The translations under genes and the position numbers were made by a program. Positions 21,496-36,300 of a stretch of 64,000 bases of DNA are shown in pieces. The number at the start of each line of letters is the position of its first letter. Position 1 is the stretch's first letter. The DNA lies in assembly GCA_033675265.1 (NCBI GenBank), contig JAUJYZ010001376.1, positions 914,001 through 978,000 on the forward strand, in the 5' to 3' direction. The notes beneath the pieces are model-generated. The model made no database searches and was not told the DNA's origin. It saw nothing but the letters and a program-made list of their open reading frames with translations. This DNA is from Actinostola sp. cb2023 (lineage: Eukaryota; Cnidaria; Anthozoa; Actiniaria; Actinostolidae).

Positions 21496-24400
21496 ATGGA
21501 TTATGACCATTTGGATCCAGAGGGAAGCCTCATGGATGTGAGTATGCCTCTATTTCTCTTCGTTGTTGCCTCGTAAAACCTTCACGTTGACAACCTCTCT
21601 GTTGTGGATTTGTTTGACGCTGAAATGTTTTGTTTATTTTTGTTCCTCAAAGAAAATCCAAGCTCTTATCCAACCGCCTCAGTCAGAAGTCACCGCTAAA
21701 AGGACCAAAAATTCTGACAAAGAAGCAAGGAAAGCAGGACGAGCTGTAAATCACGATAATTGTGATAGTTGTGGTGAGGGAGGTGATCTGTTGTGTTGTG
21801 ATCGTTGTCCTTGTGCCTTCCATCTCAGCTGCTGGTAAGTTTGTAAAGCCATAGGATATGTTTTGTCCTCTTCCCTGTCCGTCTTGTAGCTATTAACACG
21901 TTTGTAATTACACCTCTAGCTAGTACTGCTTAAGTTTCTCATGTTTTAAAAATGGTGCCATGTTTTCTGGCTGGTATTTTGTGGAGCACAAACAGACACG
22001 GGGCACGGTCTCTCATTTATCAAACACAGTTTCACTACATTTAGATATATAGTAAAAGAATACCATGTATATGCCTAAAATGATTGTTGCTTTTTGTGTG
22101 GAAAGCTTGTATATTGTTAAGAGTACAGTACATAAATGTACCAAATACTGTTGTTACCCTGAACTATGAACTATAATAGAAATATTACATATATACAGTC
22201 ATTCTCAAAAAGGTTGTCCAGATGAAAAGACTACAATACTACAATAAAGTCACGTGATTCATGATGTTTTCAATTTCTGCATGTGGAACTGCGAGTTGAT
22301 ACCAGCGCCATTACATTCAGTTCTCACAATGCCGTGTACTTTTGCATCTCAAATTGAAATTCCATGCAAGGAAATTGAATACACAATGAATCACGTGACT
22401 TTATTGTTATTATTATAGTCTTTTCATCTGGACAACCTTTTTGAGAATGACTGTATATAAATAATTGTTGTTGTTGTTGTCCTGGTTGTTAAAGCTATCT
22501 ACACAAATCTTACAAAATGTTATTACAAAACCTTATGTCTTTCTTAGAACTTTAGGTAGTACTTTGTCATATCATGCTATTTATGGTCATATCTTGTTTT
22601 GTGAGGTTTTATTTAACAAGATTTATCCAATAAACTATTACTTTGTGACATAAACTTCATAGAAAGTTAATAATAATAACAATAACAATACAAATAGGAC
22701 ATTTCTTATATACATGTAGTGCATTTTCACATTGTCTCAAAGTTACAAAAATACTTTATGTATTTTAATACATCAATCTAAAATTTGGTACAATGTAGAT
22801 TGACTGGCCTATATATCTTCTGCACTTTTTGCATTGTTTGTTTTTCTTTTACAAATTTTATCTTAATGTATGTCGTGTAGGAGTAAAGTTAGAGCTTCAC
22901 ATTTGCTAATGCGTAAAGCATTTTATATAGACATAGACATAGTAGACATAGACTTTATTTTAGTACCAGTAGTTTACATACAATTTAGTTTATAAGTTTT
23001 ATTTATATATTGCAGTTTCTCAATTAAAAATCTCCATGTCATGTGACACTTTTAGTAGTAGAATGTTAAATGTATCATATCTTATATGTCAGGTTTATAT
23101 CTTGGAATCAAATTTGATATTGATAACCATTAGTTTACTTACAATGTACATTGCGTAGTTAATAATATATATATATAATTTGAATAACACTAAACAGTGA
23201 CCCTCCACTTGAAGAAGATGACATACCAGATGGTGAATGGCTTTGTATAGAATGCAGGCTTAAAAGCAAAGATGTAAGTATAACAATGTATTAATATATA
23301 ATTATCAATGGAATTTTTACGTGAAGATAACAGATATCATATCGTAAAGTAAAAATTATTTCAAAAAAAAATGTTTCATCGATAATTATATATTAAACAG
23401 AATATTACATGGTCGCTTGGAGATAGAAATTTTATCTTCTCATGTTGAATATTGTTCACTGCACTCACTCGATCATGAGAGGTATTATCAACACTCGAAG
23501 ATAAAATTTGTATCTCCGCGCGACCATGTAATATCTTATATTTATCATATTAGAACACACTTGTCAGGCTTCTCAGTACAATTATTCTGCCATCCATTAA
23601 GACCATAGTATAGCTGCCTGTCCTTGCTATAATTATTTGCCTTTGTGTGGTCAACCTCTACAAAAATATTGTCATTACACACCTGTGTAATGTTACAAGT
23701 TTTTACAATTCAATGATTTCAGTCTAACGTAGTTATATTTTAAATGTTTTATTAGGAGGATATGAATATTGCTGATGAATGTGGAAAGGGTGGCGAAGAG
23801 AAAGAAAATGAAAAAAAGGAAGAAAATGAAAAGAAGGATGAGAAACCTAAAGATAAAGAATTGCTGGAACCAAAATCCAAAACCAAACCAGACAGTTTCT
23901 TTTCAACCCTTGTGAAGATGAGTTCTGGGAAAAACCCTACGACGTTTACTCTTCCTCCAGAATTAACGTGTAACACAGTTTTCCCAGGTAAACATACTGT
24001 AATTACTGTCAACAGACATCTCCTGGAAGTGTACAAAACCTGATACATTTAATTAAACTCTGTGTTATCCCAGAGGTGTCTGCATATAGAAGGTGTACTT
24101 CACCTGGATCAGTTGCTCAAATAACCTTATATTTCAGGAGTCATCCTCGAATGAATACATTTCCTGTCTCTTGAGCCAGTGACGAATGATCCTTTGGGCA
24201 GACTGATGTTACAGGCTGCTTGGGCACAAATGATCCTTTGGGCAGACTGGGCATGATGTTACAGACTGCCTGGGCACAAATGATCCTTTGGGCAGACTGG
24301 GCATGATGTTACAGGCTGCCTGGGCACAAATGATCCTTTGGGCAGACTGGTCATGATGTTACAGGCTGCCTGGGCACAAATGATCCTTTGGGCAGACTGG

Positions 24401-27400
24401 TCATGATGTTACAGGCTTCCTAGGCACAAATGATCCTTTGGGCAGACTGGGCATGATGTTACAGGCTGCCTGGGCACAAATGATCCTTTGGGCAGACTGG
24501 GCATGATGTTACAGACTGCCTGGGCACAAATGATCCTTTGGGCAGACTGGGCATGATGTTACAGGCTGCCTGGGCACAAATGATCCTTTGGGCAGACTGG
24601 GCATGTTGTTACAGGCTGCCTGGGCACAAATGATCCTTTGGGCAGACTGGGCATGATGTTACAGACTGCCTGGGCACAAATGATCCTTTGGGCAGACTGG
24701 GCATGATGTTACAGGCTGCCTGGGCACAAATGATCCTTTGGGCAGACTGGGCATGTTGTTACAGGCTGCCTGGGCACAAATGATCCTTTGGGCAGACTGG
24801 GCATGATGTTACAGACTGCCTGGGCACAAATGATCCTTTGGGCAGACTGGGCATGATGTTACAGACTGCCTGGGCACAAATGATCCTTTGGGTAGACTGG
24901 GCATGATGTTGCAGACTACCTGGGCACAAATGATCCTTTGGGCAGACTGGGCATGATGTTACAGGCTGCCTGGGCACAAATGATCCTTTGGGTAGACTGG
25001 TCATGATGTTACAGGCTGTCTGGGCACAAATGATCCTTTGGGCAGACTGGGCATGATGTTACAGACTGCTTGGGCACAAATGATCCTTTGGGCAGACTGG
25101 GCATGATGTTGCAGACTGCCTGGGCACAAATGATCCTTTGGGCAGACTGGGCATGATGTTACAGGCTGCCTGGGCACAAATGATCCTTTGGGTAGACTGG
25201 TCATGATGTTACAGGCTGCCTGGGCACAAATGATCCTTTGGGCAGACTGGTCATGATGTTACAGGCTGCCTGGGCACAAATGATCCTTTGGGCAGACTGG
25301 GCATGATGTTACAGACTGACTGGGCACAAATGATCCTTTGGGCAGACTGGGCATGATGTTACAGGCTGCCTGGGCACAAATGATCCTTTGGGCAGACTGG
25401 GCATGATGATACAGGCTGCCTGGGCACAAATGATCCTTTGGGCAGACTGGGCATGATGTTACAGGCTGCCTGGGCACAAATGATCCTTTGGGCAGACTGG
25501 GCATGATGTTACAGGCTGCCTGGGCACAAATGATCCTTTGGGCAGACTGGGCATGATGTTACAGACTGCCTGGGCACAAATGATCCTTTGGGCAGACTGG
25601 GCATGATGTTACAGACTGACTGGGCACAAATGATCCTTTGGGCAGACTGGGCATGATGTTACAGACTGCCTGGGCACAAATGATCCTTTGGGCAGACTGG
25701 GCATGATGTTACAGGCTGCCTGGGCACAAATGATCCTTTGGGCAGACTGGGCATGATGTTACAGGCTGCCTGGGCACAAATGATCCTTTGGGCAGACTGG
25801 GCATGATGTTACAGGCTGCCTGGGCACAAATGATCCTTTGGGCAGACTGGGCATGATGATACAGGCTGTCTGGGCACAAATGATCCTTTGGGCAGACTGG
25901 GCATGATGTTACAGGCTGCCTGGGCACAAATGATCCTTTGGGTAGACTGGGCATGATGTTACAGACTGCCTGGGCACAAATGATCCTTTGGGCAGACTGG
26001 GCATGATGTTAAAGGCTGCTTGGGCACAAATGATCCTTTGGGCAGACTGGGCATACACACACTGGTACTCTAATTGTGGAATACATGGACGATCATTTCT
26101 AAAACTACACTCGAGTGACCACAAGTGACCACCAATGACCACGAGTGAAAATAATAATAAAACATCGCTTGTCCGAATTTTATTTTATTTATTTATTATT
26201 TTAATTTAAAGTAAACTAGTGAGCAGCACAGAGAAAGATGTAGTTGTAAACTTATTTTAATTTCTCCTACGTGTTTCATCTGACTTCAGCATAGTTTACA
26301 AAATAAAGGTAAACACTATACTTGCACAATTCGTACGTGGATAGGAAATTTTAGCGCAGTTTTAGCGCTACTGACTGTGTCCCCCAAAGCCTTCCTCTTA
26401 CATCGCTATTATTCAACTATTCTCCACCATGGATTAGTCACTTCTATCCACATACGATATGTGCAAGTATAGTGTTTAGTTTTATTTGTAAACTATTTTT
26501 AAGTTTTGTAAGAGCATAGAGACAATAGTATTATGCTCCAAATACAGCAATATGCAGAAATTCTGATCCTTTTGACTAAAATACACATATATCAAAGACC
26601 TACTTAAAACCATGGCATAGCTTCCATGATACTTTTTTCATAAAGCCTCGCTGGCAGATGACTAGAAAAAAATATCAGCGTAGCCATCCCATAATTTTAA
26701 GTAGGTTTTTGATATATATGTATTTTAGTCAAAATGATCAGAATTTCTGCATATTGCTGTACCTATTATTATTATTATTATTAAACTATATAAATGGGAC
26801 GGTTAACGTCTTATTGTTATAAACTGCCCCTGACGAAGTCTGCTGAAGTCAGACGAAACACTTAGGAGAAATTAGAGCCATACAAAGAATAAAAGCTTGA
26901 AATAACTTACTAACTAAATAGTACTAAAGAGTGAAAAATCCTTTGTTTTCTATTGTTTCACAAATCCTATTTAGTACTAATTAGTCAGTACTATTTCACA
27001 CTTTTATTGTTTGTATCTAAAAGAAGTTTACACTATCTTTTGACGGATTGCATTGAACCATCATTTCTCTGACGATGGGTCTGGAACCCGAAAGCTTGGA
27101 ATAAATCCGTCAAAAAAATAGCGTAGATGAAGCTTATTTACTTGAATCTTCAGAGATGAATCCTACGCACAAACAATCATTAAAGTTTACAATTGTCGTA
27201 GATTTGAATTTGTGTACGTTTATTCTCCCAGGATTCTCCGATTTAACTCCCACAGCACACTGCACGCTGGAATGTCATTATCTAATTTACATAAACTCAT
27301 GTTGAATATTAATTAACTCGAGCGTTTGCTGCTCACTAATTTGCTTTAAAAAAGTTGTAATTATTTAAAAAAATGAATGAAAGAAAAAAAAAATCGGAAA

Positions 27401-30339
27401 ATATTATTTTTTCACTCATGGTCATTCGTGGTCACTCGTGTGTAGTTTTAGAAACGATCTACATGTATTTCCCGTTGGACACAGTCTGGATTTTTTTGAT
27501 TCCAATTTCAATGTATTTGCTTCTAGGATGCAGGATATATATCCCTGCACAACTGCAAATATTATAGAGGTAATCCACTTTCTTAAAAATAGATCATAGA
27601 TTAAGATTTTTGTTTAGGTGACCGAAAAAGAAGAGGTAGTTGTGAAGACAAAGGACCACCATCAAAGAATGGCAAGCGTGCTGTATCATGGTGAGTTATA
27701 TCATCAAAACTGTCTTAAACAATCAAGAAAATACTTGCATTTACATGTGTCCTGAAAAAGATTTTGTTTTAATTTGCAGTAATGGAGATGATGACGAACA
27801 TAGTCAAACTCCAAGTAGACTTTGTTTTGCCTGCTGCAGGTACATATGCGTAATCATACATAATCGTATCTGACTTTACTTACATAAATCTTATGCTTGT
27901 GTTTAATATTTGCAGGTCTGCTCTGTTGAGTGATCTTGTCCATTGTGACTTTTGTCCTCTGGCTTTTCACATGGACTGTACAAACCCTCCTCTCACTACT
28001 AAGCCTGCAGGGATGTGGATGTGTCCAAACCATGCTGAACACAAAGTGGTATGAGCCATGGACATTCAAATCTCTGCTGCTCTTAGCTAGTATTGCTCAG
28101 CCCTCTCTGATACATGTGTGTAGTGTACATGAGACCAGGGTGCTAAGTAATCCTGTTCATTTACTTGCACGATGAGACTTAATCAAATGAAGGAATCACA
28201 GTGAAAGCAGTCCACTACTTCACAGTAAAGAGCGAACATTAGTTGTATTGTTTTACCAGTAATAATATACTTACATTTCAGCCTGGACTACGGGATCCCA
28301 GGTTTACCAAACGATGCCAGGCATATAATGACCTTCAAAACAACATCTCACAACACACTGTCAAGATGGATTTTCTCAAAAGAGCTCGCAGGTACATGTG
28401 TACATATACTTGCTACTGAGCAAAGCATAATTCAAGAGTTTTCAAAATCATTTTTGCTCTAATCAGTCTACTTCAGTTTTCCTTGGGTAAGCTGAAAGAC
28501 TTTCTATTCTGTTAATTTTAAACAAATATTGAAGCATCAATAAAAATATAACAGTTGTTGTAATATAAGGAATTCCTGTAATCAGATTATTATGTTCTTT
28601 ACAGAATTCAAAAACATCCAGCCTTTAAGCGTAAAGAACATCTGCCAACAGGAAGGAGAAGTTCTCTGGTAATTTTAAGACTTGTGTACATTTACCATCA
28701 GCACTAGCATGATTATTATTAGATGACATGGGTAGACCTCAGCTGTTGGTTAATCATGTCAGCTCCTGTATACCATGTACATGTATGCCATGCACCACCA
28801 GTGCCATCATCACCATCACCAATGCCATGCACCACCAGTGTCATCACCATCATCACCATCACCAATGCCATGCACCACCAGTGTCATCACCATCATCAAT
28901 GCCATGCACCACCAGTGCCACCATCATCATCAATGCCATGCACCACCAATGTCATCACCATCATCACCATCATCAATGCCATGCACCACCAGTGCCATCA
29001 CCATCATCAATGCCATGCACCACCATGTCATCACCATCATCCCATCATCAATGCCATGCACCACCAGTGCCATCACCATCAACACCATCATCACCAATGT
29101 CATCACCATCATCAATGCCATGCACCACCAGTGTCATCACCATCATCAATGCCATGCACCACCAGTGTCATCACCATCATCACCATGCCATGCACCACCA
29201 GTGTCATCACCATCATCACCATCATCAATGCCATGCACCACCAGTGCATCATCACCATCATCAATGCCATGCACCACCAGTGTCATCACCATCCAATGCC
29301 ATGCATGCACCACCAGTGCCATCACCATCACCATCATCAATGCCATGCACCACCAGTGTCATCACCATCACCAATGCCATGCACCACCAGTGTCATCACC
29401 ATCATCACCATCATCAATGCCATGCACCACCAGTGTCATCACCATCATCACCATCATCAATGCCATGCACCACCAGTGTCATCACCATCATCACCATCAT
29501 CAATGCCATGCACCACCAGTGTCATCACCATCATCAATGCCATGCACCACCAGTGCCATCATCACCATCACCAATGCCATGCACCACCAGTGTCATCACC
29601 ATCATCAATGCCATGCACCACCAGTGCCATCATCACCATCACCAATGCCATGCACCACCAGTGCCATCATCACCATCACCATGCCATGCACCACCAGTGC
29701 CATCATCACCATCACCAATGCCATGCACCACCAGTGTCATCACCATCATCAATGCCATGCACCACCATGCCATCACCATCATCAATGCCATGCACCACCA
29801 GTGCCATCACCATCATCAATGCCATGCACCACCAGTGCCATCACCATCATCAATGCCATGCACCACCAGTGTCATCACCATCATCACCATCATCAATGCC
29901 ATGCACCACCAGTGTCATCACCATCATCACCATCATTAATGCCATGCACCACCAGTGCCACCATCATCATCACCATCATCAATGCCATGCACCACCAGTG
30001 TCATCATCATCATCATCAATGCCATGCACCACCAGTGTCATCACCATCATCAATGCCATGCACCACCAGTGCCACCATCATCATCACCATCATCACCATC
30101 ATCAATGCCATGCACCACCAGTGCCATCATCATCATCATCAATGCCATGCAACACCAGTGCCACTGTCATCATCATCATCAATGCCATGCAACACCAGTG
30201 CCATCATCATCAACACCATGAGGACCTCCACCATCATCTCCACACTATATTTATTGTTATCATCATCATCATCGTCACTATAAATAAATAAATAATAACA
30301 TGTTTTAACAGGTTAACCACCAGTTTACCATGGATAATG

Positions 30340-30376
<37 letters not shown>

Positions 30377-33300
30377 GACGCTCTGAGAGCGTTTTCTCGG
30401 CGGGTGTTATATTGTTGTGTAGTGATGTCTAGACAACGTCTCGTTACGATTACTTTCGCAGTGCGGGTCGGCTTATTGGCTTTGTTGAGTTTCTTGTAGA
30501 AAATACGTGATCATTCTCTGAGACTATCTACCAGCAAGCTAGTGATCAGTTATCGACAAAATGACTTCAGTTTGTCATGAGCTTAGTCCGAAAGAGGAAG
30601 ATTCCCAGTTTATCATCGAATCGAATGAGTCAAACGTGCACGTCTCGTATGAGCCTGCGATATACGTTTGAGCGCATGCATTGTCATGACGACTTGCCGA
30701 TTTGTGACGGACGAAGAAAAAGAAAGCCCATTTTAAAACTCGGCGTCTGCCACAGGCAGCCCGCCGAGTAATAATAATAATAATAATAAACTTTATTAAC
30801 GTGTCTTAATTAGTTAGCTTACATTAACAGTAGGCTAATTGGGGACACCTATCTAGACCTACCTGCTTGTTATCTTCATTGTAATCACCATCTTCATCAT
30901 CACATTGAACATCATAGCTATCATGTACAAGGTGACACTTTTAACCAGCGACACAACAAGCATAACAAAAGGAAATATTGTTAGAAAGACCAGGCTTTAT
31001 TGCTAATCTGTGATTGTGTTTGTTAGGTTCCTCAAACTATAAAAGATCATTACAAATGTCCACCAGTAACATTATTACCTGAACGTGTAAGGCGAATGCA
31101 AGAACCTGTGCCGCTATACAAACTCCCACTTGCAACTCCCTCACAAGAGGAACAAGAAGAGGTATTGGTGATAACACTGCATGATTCCATTACTTTAAGG
31201 TCACTGTATAGTTTATTATTACACATGCGCTTTATTACCTGAACATGTAAAGCAAATGCAAGAACCTGTGCCGCTATACAAACTGCCACTTGTAACTCCC
31301 TCACAAGAGGAACAAGAAGAGGTATTGGTGATAACACTGCATGATTCCAGTACTTTAAGGTCACTGTATAGTTTATTATTACACATGCGCTTTATGTATA
31401 AAACCAGGTATCCTTGGAAAACTTGAATAATGATGTCGTGGTTTTTAGTTTTTATAATTATTTAACCTTCAGGGTAAAATCGTGAATAAGTGAAAACATA
31501 GTCATGCGTCTTTGGCCGAATTAGTAGCACTAGTGTTAAGATGGAACGACTTCCAATCTATTGTGTGTCAATCAGCCTATAATGAACAGCAAAACTGTGT
31601 TTCAGATTTTTGATAATTGTATTTCTATGAAAAGTTATAAAAGACTAAAGTTTATACATGTAATTTTAGCATTGTTTATACATGTAATTTTAGCATTGAC
31701 CTTTGCTGCAGTGGACATAACTTTCAAAAACGATTTTGAAATTCAACGATTTTGTTCACTGTCTATCAATCTCTTATGATTTCTATTGTATTTCCCTCAT
31801 TAATTATTCACGAATTCGATAAGGTATATTGGATACCCTTAGCTTGCTATGGTATGTAGCCAGGGTAAAAGGGTTTACTTGCTAATGATGACGACAACAC
31901 TGTACATGTAAATAACAAGGTTACATGGTATATTGGATACCCTTAATGGATACCCTTATGGTATGCAGCCAGGGTAAAAGGGTTTACTTGCTAATGATGA
32001 CGACAACACTGTACATGTAAATAACAAGGTTACGTGGTATATTGGATACCCTTAACTTGCTATGGTATGTAGCCTTGAATACATGTAAATAACAAGGTTA
32101 CGTGGTATATTGGATACCCTTAACTTGCTATGGTATGTAGCCTTGAATACATGTAAATAACAAGGTTACGTGGTATATTGGATACCCTTAACTTGCTATA
32201 GTAGTATGTAGCCTTGATGATACATGTAAATAACAAGGTTACGTGGTATATTGGATACCCTTAACTTGCTATGGTATGTAGCCTTGAATACATGTAAATA
32301 ACAAGGTTGCGTGGTATATTGGATACCCTTAATGGATTGCTATGGTATGCAGCCTTGTAAAAATACATGTACACTGTATAACAAGGTTACGTGGTATATT
32401 GGATACCCTTAACTTGCTATGGTATGTAGCCTTGAATACATGTAAATAACAAGGTTACGTGGTATATTGGATACCCTTAACTTGCTATGGTATGTAGCCT
32501 TGAATACATGTAAATAACAAGGTTGCATGGTATATTGGATACCCTTAACTTGCTATGGTATGCAGCCAGGGTAAAAGGATTTACTTGCTAATGATAACAA
32601 CAACACTCTCAATATGTATGTTCAAGAGCTACAATCATGATGCATTTTTCACATGTCATCTAAAGTCAAAAACATAATTAGCCAGTGAATTGTGCAGACT
32701 TAGTTATGATTTATTTTAACTAAAGTTTTGTGTTTTTTTTCAGTGGTTAAAGTGTGTGGTCAATCTTCAATGTGGAATTGCCAAGCATTTCACTCAAGCT
32801 TCATTGAACAAGCTACTTCCTGCTGGATCTGAAACTTCTTCATCTGTTAAAACAGGAACTACTAACACAGCTGTAGCATCTGCTGCAGCGACTGCACTTG
32901 CAGCAAGTCTTAACATGAACCTGTCTAAAGATGTATTCAATGGAGTTAAAACAGAGATTGGCCATAGTTCACCATCTAGCAATGTCGCTAATGCATGTAT
33001 AAGTAGAGTTGTAACAACTACTATTACTACATCAAGCGGAGGCAAAACTGTCACTAAACCTGTAACAATATTGTATGCATCTCCTTCTAAACTACAAATG
33101 AATGGGCCTCTAAATGTAGCAAAAGCTATTACACCATCGTCACTAAGTACTCAGATTGCTGCCATGGCTTCTTCTGCAATAAGTCTTAAACACAAGAAGC
33201 AAATGACTTGATTCACCATGGCGATGGCAAACAAAACCAAATTGACACTTTAAAACTGATTAATGACCTTGCTCATTTGAATAATTTAAAACCAAAGACT

Positions 33301-36300
33301 TCGGTTGGACTTGTTAAACCTGCAGTAGCTTTAGCCGCCTCGTCTACTGCTTTGTCAAAACCAGCACTTTCTCTAGCATCATCAATTATCAATGCAATGC
33401 CAGGATCTAGTACTTCAAAAATGAACACCAATACTCCTACAAAACTAATTGTACTCACTAGTAATAGTAGTGGAAATATTATAAAGACTATTGGACTGGC
33501 TTCAAACAATGCTGCTGGTCAAATACCACTTGTTACATTACCAGCAAATGTCACTACGGTTACTACTGCTTCAGGGACATTGAGTACTCAAAGCTCAGCT
33601 GCAGTATCAAGTCCAGCAAGAGCTGTTCAAGGAACTGTACCAACGACCTTAGCTACTGCTAATGCTATCAACAGTATCTGTGCAGCAACAGGAATGGATG
33701 CATTTAATGGTGGGTAAAACTACATGTATGTTAACAAGTGCTGGCAACAACTGAACTTGGAGAAAGCTCCTATTTCCTTTCATTCTCCTAAGTATAATAG
33801 GTAGTGAATTTCATAGTGTAACAAAAATGATAGTACCACCTGGTAGTGGTCAGGGGCTGTGTCCTAGAAAATAATTGATTTAAAAAAAGCTACGAGGCAA
33901 ATCAGCAATATGGCCAGGAAATGCAAGCAGGTTCTTTTAAAGATATCAATGCTCACTCAGTCAATGCATCCAGGCATCAAGACAGAACAAGCTTCTTTAC
34001 TCTGGAAACTGTGTTAGCCCTTTTTACAGTAGGAGAAATAGTATATTCAATTTTAGGATAACTAGGATAGAAACCTAGAAATCTAATAAATATAACTAAT
34101 AAATAAATATATAATTTGTTTTCAGAATTAAGTCAACTTGATACAAGACTTATTCAAGTTCTTGCATTTCAAAGACTTCAACAGCTTCTTACACAAGCTA
34201 AGGTCAGTCGTTTGATCAGATGGTTTTATATTTTGTCTTAACGTTTATGTTGTTTGGATTGGAATTATAAGTGGTAATGATGTCATTGAGTTTGTCTAAT
34301 TTGCTTCAATGCTGATATTAGCCTGTTCCACCAAGTCCTGTTGCATCAAGGAAAATAACATTCAATGGACTCAAGGAACCTGTTGTTTCACCACATCTCA
34401 ATGGTAACGAGTTCATCCACCAGCATTATCATTATTGTAGCTCTTTAATCATCATCCTCAGCATCACCACTTTTTGTCTCCAGTTTTATCATCATCAGTG
34501 TTGCCATCATCAGTATTATCATCATCATTGTTGCCATCATCAGTATTATCATCATCAGTATTATCATCATCAGTATTACCATCATCAGTTTTATCATCAT
34601 CAGTGTTGCCATCATCAGTTTTGCCATCATCATCATCAGTGTTGCCATCAGTATTATCATCATCAGTGTTGCCATCATCAGTATTATCATCATCAGTTTT
34701 TATCATCATCAGTGTTGCCATCATCAGTATTATTATCATCATCAGTATTATCATCATCAGTATTATCATCATCAGTATTATCATCATCAGTATTACCATC
34801 ATCAGTATTATCATCATCAGTGTTGCCATCATCAGTGTTGCCATCAGTATCATCAGTAGTGTTGCCATCATCAGTTGTTTCAGTATCATCATCAGTGTTG
34901 CCATCATCAGTTTTTCATCATCATCATCATCAGTATCATCATCATCAGTGTTGCCATCATCAGTGTTGCCATTTTATCATCATCAGTTGCCATCATTTTA
35001 TCATCATCAGTTTTTTATCATCATCAGTGTTGCCATCATCATCATTGTTGCCATCATCATCATCATCAGTATTGCCATCATCAGTATTTCATCATCATCA
35101 TCATTATCATCATCAGTGTTGCCATCATCAGTTTTATCATCATCAGTCAGTTTTATCATTGCCATCATCAGTATTACCATCATCAGTATTATCATTATCA
35201 TCATCAGTATTACCATCAGTATTACCATCAGTCAGTATTATCATCATCAGTGTTGCCATCATCAGTGTTGCCATCATCAGTGTTGCCATCATCAGTATTA
35301 TCATCATCAGTGTTGCCATCATCAGTTTTATCATCATCAGTATTATCATCATCAGTGTTGCCGCCATCAGTATTATCATCATCAGTGTTGCCATCATCAG
35401 TGTTGCCATCATCAGTATCATCATCATCATGTTGCCATCATCAGTGTTGCCGCCGTCAGTATTATATCATCATCATCAGTGTTGCCGCCATCAGTATGCC
35501 ATCATCAGTGTTGCCGCCATCATTATCATCATCAGTGTTGCCATCAGTGTTTGCCATCATCAGTTTTATCATCATCAGTTTATCATCATCAGTATTACCA
35601 TCATCAGTATTACCATCATCAGTGTTGCCATCATCAGTGTTGCCATCATCAGTATTATCATCATCAGTGTTGCCATCATCAGTTTTATCATCATCAGTGT
35701 TGCCATCATCAGTTTTATCATCATCAGTTTTATCACCACTTTTTGTCTCCAGTTTTATCATCATCAGTGTTGCCATCATCAGTATTATCATCATCATTGT
35801 TGCCATCATCAGTATTATCATCATCAGTATTATCATCATCAGTATTACCATCATCAGTATTATCATCATCAGTGTTGCCATCATCAGTGTTGCCGCCATC
35901 AGTATTATTATCATCAGTGTTTCCATCATCAGTTTTATCATCATCAGTATCATCACCATCAGTGTTGCCATCATCAGTTTTATCATCATCAGTTTTATCA
36001 TCATCAGTTTTATCATCATCAGTGTTGCCATCATCAGTGTTGCCACCATCAGTATTATTATCATCAGTGTTGCCATCATCAGTGTTGCCGCCATCAGTAT
36101 CATCACCATCAGTGTTGCCATCATCAGTTTTATCATCATCAGTTTTATCATCATCAGTATTATCATCATCAGTTTTATCATCATCAGTGTTGCCATCATC
36201 AGTGTTGCCGCCGTCAGTATTATCATCATCAGTGTTGCCATCATCAGTGTTGCCATCATCAGTATCATCACCATCAGTGTTGCCATCATCAGTTTTATCA

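Noticed and set aside
24759..26142. Minus-strand repeat-peptide frames
   Set aside because: Artefacts of the 50-bp intronic satellite.
28723..30291. His/Pro-rich open frames of 400-520 codons
   Set aside because: Three overlapping frames are open equally, as expected for a triplet-rich satellite in PHF12 intron 9. There is no conserved domain.
31233..31321. An extra PHF12 exon in the second copy of the 160-bp duplication
   Set aside because: The duplicate lacks the exon acceptor and would shift the frame; the next exon joins correctly to copy 1. Only a decoy donor is supported.
33208..33717. A separate 169-codon gene inside PHF12
   Set aside because: It begins without an ATG, directly continues the low-complexity Ser/Ala/Thr-rich composition of exon 11 in another frame, and ends at the splice donor needed for exon 12. 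A frame break in one exon explains it better.
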